Assembly: GCA_964351655.1 (NCBI GenBank)
Contig: CAYGPD010000002.1
Span: 62,001 to 126,000, forward strand
DNA: 64,000 bases
DNA from: Hirschia sp964351655
GTDB lineage: Bacteria > Pseudomonadota > Alphaproteobacteria > Caulobacterales > Hyphomonadaceae
Reading direction: 5' to 3'
A program made the translations under genes and the position numbers. Under the pieces are notes generated by a model, which saw only the letters and a program-made list of their open reading frames with translations, had not been told where the DNA came from and searched no databases. Numbering within the stretch: the stretch's first letter is position 1; each line of letters begins with the position of its first letter. Below are positions 58,484 through 64,000 of this stretch, in pieces.

Positions 58484-60598
58484 CTACATAGATACTCTAA
58501 ATCCCACACGTATATTTCGTCCCATAGCAGGAACAGTGTCTTTCAATACTGACGTAGCGTAACGAATTTCTTCATCACCAATGTTATTGATATTAAAAAA
58601 CACCTGTGCCCTTTTTCCCTCTGATGTAAAAACTGGTAGGTCGTAACTGCTTTTTACATTCACCAGTGTGTAGCCGTCTGTTGGCAATTGACCTTCACCT
58701 GCATCGTTTTGAACATCTGCAACAGTAAGTTCAGCAACCAACGCCAAACTTCCCCAACGTGCGGTACTGCCTGCATTAAATGTAAGAGGTGGCAAATAAG
58801 GAACATTTGAGCCGTTATTCAATTCAGCAATGACATAATCTAAACTAGCTTCAAGGTCCCAATCAGCACCAACTAAACCATTTTCAACTCTGAAATTTGA
58901 ATATATTTCTCCACCTGAAAATTTAGCATCCTGTTGTGTAAACCTATAAACGGCTAATTCATCGATCTCATCTTGAAGACTTCCATCCAGCTCAATGCTA
59001 GAAGGTGCTAAATAAATAAAGTCTTTAAAATCAGTATGGAATATACTCGCTCCCAATTCCAATCTCTCATTTTGCCAGCGAGCTGAAGCTTCAAAATTTA
59101 AACCTTTTTCTTTGGATAGAGATGAGTCACCTACTTCATATTGACCTGTGGCTAAATGAGGCCCAAAGGCAAAGAGTTCACTTTCATTTGGAGCACGTTG
59201 AGTATAGGAAACTTGGCTTCCAATGAACCAACCATTTGCCCAATGTTGATGCAATCCGAAAGAACCACTTGTGAGATTAAAATCAGCATCTCCCATAGTT
59301 TGATTTTTCAACTCTACATCATCTATTCGTAGACCACCTTCAATTCCAAATCCTCCTTCCCACTCTTTGGTTTCGTATACAAACAGACCGGTCACGTTTT
59401 GCTCTGTAGGTGTGATAAAGGCTTCTTCACCTATAGAAGCCAACGCTTTATCTATGAAATGCACACCGAAAGCACCTTTTAGACCGCGCCAAGAGTGACC
59501 TAATTCCACGCGACCTTCTATTCCGTCACTTGTAAAAGAGGTTCCCGCAACCGCAGGGGCTTCATATTCAATATGTGAGTAATCTGCATAAGATAATGTA
59601 GCGATTGCATCTGAAAATACGTTATTTTCAAAAGTCCAACCACCTCGAAGATCATACCGAGTTTGCTCCATGTCAATAAATGGTAGTTCTTCATCATGCT
59701 CGTGTTCCTCGTCGTGTTCATCTTCATGCTCTTCCTCATGAGCGTGTCCTGGTAGACCATATAATGAAGTATGATGACGTATTCCAAAGCCAATGAAGCC
59801 TGATTTCCCTATCCAACTAACGCCAGCTGAAATAGAATCCGTTTCCAAGAAAGAATTTTCTACCGTTCCTGAGATTTCATCGTTGTGCTCATCTTCATGA
59901 CCTTCATGTTCATCTTCCCCCTCTTCATGCTGCTCTTCCAAAGCATGAAGCCTGGCAGACTCAGAATATCCAGGAATATCAAAATCATCAAAGTCACGTT
60001 TTGTACCAACTAAAGTAAAAACAAAATCCCCAACAACAAACTGGCCACGCGCGCTTAATTCTTTACCGTTATTACCGCTATTGTAAGCACCATATACCTC
60101 AGCCGAGGTTTGCTTTTCTGGCTTTTTCTCCAGAATTAGCCCATCAATGACATTCACGACACCACCAATAGCCTGACCTCCATATGCTAATGCTGCGGGC
60201 CCACGCAATATTTCGATACGTTCGGCATCTAATCCATCAGCCATAACTTGGTGATCTGGTGAAGCCGCTGAGACGTCTACTGTGCCAATTCCATTGTTAA
60301 GAACGAGAACACGTTCAGATCCAAGCCCCCTAAGCACCGGACGACTAGCACCGGCTCCAAAATAAGTAGTAGCCACCCCTGGCTGTCTATCTAATGTGTC
60401 TCCCAGGGTGCCTGCTAATTGGTCAACAATGGCTTCTCTATTCATAAATGTTGCATTGCCTATAAGCTCATCAGCTGTACGGCTTGGGCCTGGAGAAGTT
60501 ACAATTATGGTATCTTGTTTATCTTCGGCGGTGGCCACAGGTGCTATACTCGCCATTAATGTCAACGCCCCAAGGCATGTTGAGTTTTTGAATTTCAT
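58484..60598 (-). CDS. TonB-dependent outer membrane receptor, ZnuD-like, with His-rich loops
   Basis: 704 aa from the ATG at 60598 (MKFKNSTCLGALTLMASIAP, signal peptide cleaved near VATAED); 16 upstream codons are rejected. The plug domain contains DTLDRQPGVATTYFGAGASR, VLRGLGSERVLVLNNG and LRGPAALAYGGQAIGGVVNV, followed by a beta-barrel. Two Asp/Glu/His-rich inserts (encoded by 59880-59952 and 59692-59750) resemble the zinc-catching loops of ZnuD-type receptors. By inference it imports zinc or a zinc complex using TonB. It lies downstream of a small secreted protein gene preceded by a Zur-like palindrome. The protein ends in Met rather than the usual aromatic residue. Confidence 0.88.
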   Translation of the reverse strand: MKFKNSTCLGALTLMASIAPVATAEDKQDTIIVTSPGPSRTADELIGNATFMNREAIVDQLAGTLGDTLDRQPGVATTYFGAGASRPVLRGLGSERVLVLNNGIGTVDVSAASPDHQVMADGLDAERIEILRGPAALAYGGQAIGGVVNVIDGLILEKKPEKQTSAEVYGAYNSGNNGKELSARGQFVVGDFVFTLVGTKRDFDDFDIPGYSESARLHALEEQHEEGEDEHEGHEDEHNDEISGTVENSFLETDSISAGVSWIGKSGFIGFGIRHHTSLYGLPGHAHEEEHEDEHDEEHEHDEELPFIDMEQTRYDLRGGWTFENNVFSDAIATLSYADYSHIEYEAPAVAGTSFTSDGIEGRVELGHSWRGLKGAFGVHFIDKALASIGEEAFITPTEQNVTGLFVYETKEWEGGFGIEGGLRIDDVELKNQTMGDADFNLTSGSFGLHQHWANGWFIGSQVSYTQRAPNESELFAFGPHLATGQYEVGDSSLSKEKGLNFEASARWQNERLELGASIFHTDFKDFIYLAPSSIELDGSLQDEIDELAVYRFTQQDAKFSGGEIYSNFRVENGLVGADWDLEASLDYVIAELNNGSNVPYLPPLTFNAGSTARWGSLALVAELTVADVQNDAGEGQLPTDGYTLVNVKSSYDLPVFTSEGKRAQVFFNINNIGDEEIRYATSVLKDTVPAMGRNIRVGFRVSM

Positions 60599-60657
60599 TT
60601 TAATTTTCTCGTTTAGTCTGTGTCTGTCACTGATCGTGACGCTCAAGTGTTAGAAGA

Positions 60658-60957
60658 CTAAACTTTGGGAGGACCCCTTGGGGGGGGAGCTCTCCCTGGC
60701 GGATGCGACCATGCGACCAATTCAAAGAAAAACTTATAATTTAATTGAACGGGTCGATGGTACGGAAAAGAAGATGGCAAATGCTTTTGAACAACAACAT
60801 CAGTTGTAGACACGCTTGCAACCAAACACTCTATACCGTCGTGTTGATGTGGATCGCTACCGTATTCAGCCGAATGCACTATACCTATAATTTGCACAAT
60901 CGTGAAAAGAACGGATATTATAAGCCATATTCTTATTGAGGATATCAAAGATAACAT
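60658..60957 (-). CDS. Small secreted or membrane protein with HxHDG motif, upstream of the TonB receptor
   Basis: 99 aa from the ATG at 60957 (a GTG at 60975 is also in frame). One N-terminal hydrophobic segment (LISSIRIWLIISVLFTIVQI) looks like a signal peptide or anchor, followed by SAEYGSDPHQHDGIECL with a His-x-His-Asp metal-like motif and a Pro/Arg-rich end (HPPGRAPPPRGPPKV). The plan recalls small DUF2946-like proteins next to metal-receptor genes, but I do not assign a family. It is 59 bp upstream of the receptor gene on the same strand and probably co-transcribed with it. It may be a metal-binding accessory; the function is unknown. Confidence 0.6.
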   Translation of the reverse strand: MLSLISSIRIWLIISVLFTIVQIIGIVHSAEYGSDPHQHDGIECLVASVSTTDVVVQKHLPSSFPYHRPVQLNYKFFFELVAWSHPPGRAPPPRGPPKV

Positions 60958-60977
60958 GCAAATACACCGAACCACTT

Positions 60978-60996
60978 CATGTTACAATATAACATG
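60978..60996. promoter_or_regulatory. Zur-box-like palindrome
   Basis: CATGTTA (60978-60984), CAATA, TAACATG (60990-60996): an imperfect 19-bp palindrome. Its core GTTACAATATAAC differs at one defined position from the E. coli Zur consensus GTTATANTATAAC. It sits just upstream of the small secreted protein gene and the His-rich receptor and overlaps TATATT on the minus strand, a possible -10. A second half-site, TAACATGCAAA, occurs at 60952-60962 and overlaps the start codon. Confidence 0.65.
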
Positions 60997-61026
60997 CAAA
61001 CTCGATGTATTAGACATAAGGAAAAA

Positions 61027-61045
61027 CTGCAATACTTTCTTGCAG
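61027..61045. repeat. Short inverted repeat upstream of moaD
   Basis: CTGCAA (61027-61032) and TTGCAG (61040-61045) with a 7-bp spacer lie in the gap between the Zur-like box and moaD. It could be part of a promoter region or an operator; I see no other supporting signal. Confidence 0.3.
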
Positions 61046-61127
61046 AAACATTTTTAATTGTATGATGTACTTAGGAAAGATATTGTACAGCTCGACCCTT
61101 ACAACAATATTTTGACCGGATTACATT

Positions 61128-61370
61128 ATGATTTCTATACACTTTTATGGAAAAATTTCAGATTTTCTCGGAAATTCTATCCGGCTTAAACTCCCCGATA
61201 ACATTTTAAAAATTGAAGAACTAAGACTGCATCTTAGTCAAATAAAAAATTATCCAGAGCTAAATGACCTGAACATTCGAGCCACTGTAAACGATGAATT
61301 TGTTTCAGAAACATATGTGATACAAACTCATGACACCATATCTTTTTTGAGTCCCTTTTCCGGAGGATAG
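61128..61370 (+). CDS. moaD: Molybdopterin synthase small subunit
   Basis: 80 aa ubiquitin-like sulfur carrier ending in the obligatory Gly-Gly (ISFLSPFSGG). The C-terminal Gly is thiocarboxylated by MoeB and delivers sulfur to precursor Z. MISIHFYGKISDFLGNS and ATVNDEFVSETYV fit the fold. It is 5 bp upstream of moaE, so the two synthase subunits are coupled. Molybdate import is encoded by modABC in the same window. Confidence 0.93.
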   Translation: MISIHFYGKISDFLGNSIRLKLPDNILKIEELRLHLSQIKNYPELNDLNIRATVNDEFVSETYVIQTHDTISFLSPFSGG

Positions 61371-61375
61371 TGTAA

Positions 61376-61834
61376 TTGAACAGCAATATTAAACTCACGG
61401 ATTGCCATTTGGACACAAACGTCGAGGAGGCGGATTTTCGTTCAAAAATCACTGACTGTGGTGCAATAGTAACTTTTTGTGGAATTGCACGATCCACGAC
61501 TAAAGAATTTGAACCATTGGACAGTCTCGTTCTTGAGACACACCCTACCCTAACTATAAAATCAATGAATAAAATTGCGGCATCTGCCCAAACTAAATTT
61601 GATGTAAAATATATTCATGTTGTACATCGGTATGGTTATATCTTGCCCAAAGAAGCTATTGTGTTTGTAGCTGTAGCTAGTGCTCATAGGCGCGCAGCAT
61701 TTCAAGCCGCCGATTATCTCATGGACAGACTCAAAACCGACGCGGTGTTTTGGAAGAGAGAAGAAGGCCCTTTTGGTAAACGATGGATTGAGCCAACTAA
61801 ACTAGACAGACAAGATCGAGACCGCTGGAAATAG
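61376..61834 (+). CDS. moaE: Molybdopterin synthase catalytic subunit
   Basis: 152 aa, TTG start with GGAGG about 10 nt upstream. VTFCGIARSTTK, HVVHRYGYILPKEAIVFVAVASAHRRAAFQAADYLMDRLKTDAVFWKRE are the classical MoaE segments, with the active-site lysines in KTDAVFWKREEG. It forms a heterotetramer with MoaD and converts precursor Z to molybdopterin. It is followed by cobQ after a 57-bp gap. Confidence 0.94.
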   Translation: MNSNIKLTDCHLDTNVEEADFRSKITDCGAIVTFCGIARSTTKEFEPLDSLVLETHPTLTIKSMNKIAASAQTKFDVKYIHVVHRYGYILPKEAIVFVAVASAHRRAAFQAADYLMDRLKTDAVFWKREEGPFGKRWIEPTKLDRQDRDRWK

Positions 61835-61891
61835 TACCTCCTTACCTTTCATACCAATATAAATGGTTCACTCTTGAAAGAGGCGAAAAGC

Positions 61892-63370
61892 ATGGCTAAT
61901 GCCCTGATGTTCCAAGGAACTGGTTCCGATGTCGGCAAATCTATTATTGTCGCAGGGCTTTGCAGAGTGGCTAAAAGACGTGGCATTTCTGTAGCTCCTT
62001 TTAAACCTCAGAATATGTCAAACAATGCAGCAGCATGTGTTGATGGGGGTGAAATCGGACGAGCCCAAGCTCTCCAAGCATTTGCTGCAGGCCTACAGCC
62101 GCATACTGACTTTAATCCCGTACTTCTAAAGCCACAATCAGATACAAGTGCCCAAGTTATTGTTCATGGGAAACCACTGGAAATTGTCGAAGCGTCTAAA
62201 TATATCAATACACGGGATAAATTGATGGGAGCAGTAGTCACAAGCTTTGAGCGACTTTCAACATCATATGATCTAATAATTGTTGAAGGTGCTGGCAGCC
62301 CAGCCGAAATAAATCTAAGAGCACGTGATATTGCAAATATGGGATTTGCCAGGAAGTTAGGTGTACCTGTTTGCTTAATTGGAGATATCGATAAAGGTGG
62401 AGTGATTGCGAGTTTAGTTGGTACAAAAAACGTTATCAGCCCAAACGATGCTGATATGATTACGAGCTTTATTGTCAATAAATTTAGAGGAAATCCATCG
62501 TTATTTGATGAGGGGGTTAAAGCTATAGAAAATATAACAGACTGGCCATGCTTGGGCGTTATTCCTTGGATAGGTGCGTTGGCTAGGCTACCTGCAGAGG
62601 ATTCTGTTCTACAAAGTAGACATGACCATCAAGATCGTTCTCGATTAAAAATTTCTGCTCCAATGCTATCAAGAATGGCTAATTTTGATGATGCTGACCC
62701 CTTGCGGTTAGATCCAAACGTAGACTTTCAATGGATCCCCCCTGGCCAAGTAATTCCTCGCGAAACAGATGTAATTATATTGTTTGGAACTAAATCTACC
62801 TTAGGCGAACTTGATTTTATAAGGATGCAAGAGTGGGACAAAGATATTCTATCTCATGCCCGCCACGGAGGACATGTTTTAGGTGTTTGTGGAGGGTACC
62901 AAATGCTAGGTAAAACCGTCACTGACTCGTTTGGCAACGACGGTATTAAAGGAACAAGAAATGGACTTGGATTACTAAATGTCGAAACTCTGATGAATGA
63001 ACAAAAAATCGTGCGCAAAGTTCACGGAAAATGTCTTGAAAACAACGTAAATTTTGATGGGTACGAAATTCATAGTGGTCGAACATTTGGACTAGACTGT
63101 AATCGACCAGTCATTGAAATTAATGATTCTATGGATGGTGCAAAAAACGCCAATTTAAATGTAGCGGGCACCTATGTTCATGGCATTTTTTCGTCAAATG
63201 AATATCGAGATGCGTGGATTCAAACTCACCTTAAAAGATCTATCACTGGCTATGATTACGGAGCTAGTATCGAATCAGCTTTGGATGAGCTTGCGGATAC
63301 ACTTGAGAAGGTTTTGAACATCGATGCACTGCTCAAATTAGCAAAACCAATTGGATGGTACCCTCACTAA
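61892..63370 (+). CDS. cobQ: Adenosylcobyric acid synthase
   Basis: 492 aa from the ATG at 61892 (MANALMFQGTGSDVGKS), with AGAGGCG upstream; a TTG 6 codons earlier is less likely. It amidates four carboxyls of adenosylcobyrinic a,c-diamide. The N-terminal dethiobiotin-synthase-like P-loop is GTGSDVGKSIIVAGLCR, with APFKPQNMSNNAA; the C-terminal glutaminase domain holds GGHVLGVCGGYQMLGKTV with the nucleophile Cys and GTYVHGIFSSNEYRD with the catalytic His. No other cobalamin gene is in the window, so it is the only visible part of that pathway. Confidence 0.95.
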   Translation: MANALMFQGTGSDVGKSIIVAGLCRVAKRRGISVAPFKPQNMSNNAAACVDGGEIGRAQALQAFAAGLQPHTDFNPVLLKPQSDTSAQVIVHGKPLEIVEASKYINTRDKLMGAVVTSFERLSTSYDLIIVEGAGSPAEINLRARDIANMGFARKLGVPVCLIGDIDKGGVIASLVGTKNVISPNDADMITSFIVNKFRGNPSLFDEGVKAIENITDWPCLGVIPWIGALARLPAEDSVLQSRHDHQDRSRLKISAPMLSRMANFDDADPLRLDPNVDFQWIPPGQVIPRETDVIILFGTKSTLGELDFIRMQEWDKDILSHARHGGHVLGVCGGYQMLGKTVTDSFGNDGIKGTRNGLGLLNVETLMNEQKIVRKVHGKCLENNVNFDGYEIHSGRTFGLDCNRPVIEINDSMDGAKNANLNVAGTYVHGIFSSNEYRDAWIQTHLKRSITGYDYGASIESALDELADTLEKVLNIDALLKLAKPIGWYPH

Positions 63371-63393
63371 AGCTTCTAATTATTTGATCATAT

Positions 63394-64000
63394 TTAATTG
63401 CCCATTGGAACGGCAACTAGGTTTTCTTCTTTTACAGCAGTTCTCATATATTCGGGTTTGTGTTCTACCAGTTCCCACTTCCCATTATGGTGTTCTACCA
63501 GAGCTGAGCAACTTTCTACCCAATCTCCATCATTCATATATGCAATACCGTCAATTTCTCGCATTTCTGCTACATGAATATGGCCACAAATTGCACCATC
63601 AAAGCCTTTACGTTTGCAATAATCCGCGACGTGACCTTCAAAGCTATGAATATAATTTAAAGCTTTCTTCGTTCGCTTTTTTAACTCGTTTGAGAGAGAC
63701 CAATAAGGCAAACCTAAACGTCTGCGAACTTGGTTTAGCTTAGTGTTTACCATTAACATAAAGTTGTAAGCATTATCGCCTAAAAACATAATCCATTTTC
63801 GGTCTGAGCGCATCATTCCATCGAACATGTCTCCATGAACGACCAAATACCTTTTTCCATCAACACCTTGATGCGTTATTCTGTTTTTCACATCAATATG
63901 TCCAAAGCTCATCCCAAAACCTAGAAAAGCTCGCAAGAACTCATCATGATTTCCGACTATATATACAACTTCAGTATCCCTTTTGGAGGCGGTTAGAATA
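63394..64000 (-). CDS. UDP-2,3-diacylglucosamine diphosphatase-like metallophosphoesterase (5' end missing)
   Basis: The frame is open from 63394 to the window edge (202 codons), and the start is beyond it. Calcineurin-like phosphoesterase motifs are seen: IVGNHDEFLR, VVHGDMFD, ICGHIHVAEMREIDG and MNDGDWVESCSALVEH, matching the COG2908 LpxH-like group, which hydrolyses UDP-2,3-diacylglucosamine in lipid A synthesis. The first DxH metal motif is missing because the N-terminus lies outside. Convergent with cobQ. A role in other phosphoester hydrolysis is possible because this alphaproteobacterial branch differs from E. coli LpxH. Confidence 0.85.
   Translation of the reverse strand, partial: ILTASKRDTEVVYIVGNHDEFLRAFLGFGMSFGHIDVKNRITHQGVDGKRYLVVHGDMFDGMMRSDRKWIMFLGDNAYNFMLMVNTKLNQVRRRLGLPYWSLSNELKKRTKKALNYIHSFEGHVADYCKRKGFDGAICGHIHVAEMREIDGIAYMNDGDWVESCSALVEHHNGKWELVEHKPEYMRTAVKEENLVAVPMGN

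Noticed and set aside
63351..63743. 130-codon plus-strand open frame at the window end
   Set aside because: It is antisense to the metallophosphoesterase coding sequence with its GNHDE and GHIHVAE motifs, and starts inside the end of cobQ.

Overview
The window looks like a chromosomal segment of a low-GC (roughly 40-45% by eye) alphaproteobacterium. The evidence is the gene order (pyrG / eno / ftsB / pdhA-pdhB-pdhC-lpd / lipA-coq10-cinA-ispDF-dusB-ntrBC-ntrYX-trkAH-hfq-hflX), the E1-beta subunit with its own lipoyl domain, the fused IspDF, an imuA-imuB-dnaE2 mutasome, and a SOS box of the alphaproteobacterial GAAC-N7-GAAC type. A Hyphomonadaceae-like marine lineage (for example Hirschia-like) is my guess, not a demonstrated fact. 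Ten Ns at 10317-10326 show that this is a draft assembly.

Layout. 1-3.5 kb, minus strand: a SurA/PpiD-type periplasmic chaperone followed by trpE and the start of trpG. 3.7-16.3 kb, plus strand: central carbon metabolism and its support, namely tpiA, secG, pyrG, rpmF, eno, ftsB, the complete pyruvate dehydrogenase complex with its own lpd, and acetyl-CoA synthetase. 16.4-22.3 kb: an Aas-like acyl-ACP/CoA ligase, lipoyl synthase (supplying lipoate to the PDH lipoyl domains), a COQ10-like START protein, PncC, IspDF and DusB. 22.3-33.1 kb: the nitrogen and potassium regulatory block ntrB-ntrC-ntrY-ntrX-trkA-trkH-hfq-hflX. 33.1-36.6 kb, minus strand: modABC followed by mazG.

36.7-42.2 kb is an SOS-controlled mutagenesis cassette, followed by tRNA-Ser(UGA). 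42.8-48.5 kb holds rlpA, a D-Ala-D-Ala carboxypeptidase, and tmk-holB-tatD-MBL, in which successive genes overlap at their start/stop codons. 48.7-54.6 kb is more accessory: a periplasmic formylglycine-generating-enzyme-like lipoprotein, two convergent pirins, an azoreductase with a divergent LysR regulator, a class II aldolase, and an Lrp regulator divergent from a long bifunctional putA. 58.5-61 kb is a candidate zinc-uptake operon: a His-rich TonB receptor and a small secreted His-motif protein preceded by a strong Zur-box-like palindrome. The end carries moaD-moaE, cobQ and a truncated LpxH-like phosphoesterase.

The most noteworthy signals are these. NtrC and NtrX both lack the sigma-54-contacting GAFTGA loop. 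The LexA box overlaps a promoter whose -35 element coincides with the apparent start of imuA. A terminator-like hairpin sits directly against the rpmF ribosome binding site. A hairpin closes on the eno start codon. The E2 acetyltransferase has Gly in place of the Asp of its HxxxD motif. The FGE-like lipoprotein keeps the catalytic cysteine pair but has no sulfatase nearby. I see no CRISPR array, insertion sequence, prophage or toxin-antitoxin pair, and no clearly unprecedented system. The window is mostly core chromosome with interesting regulatory details.
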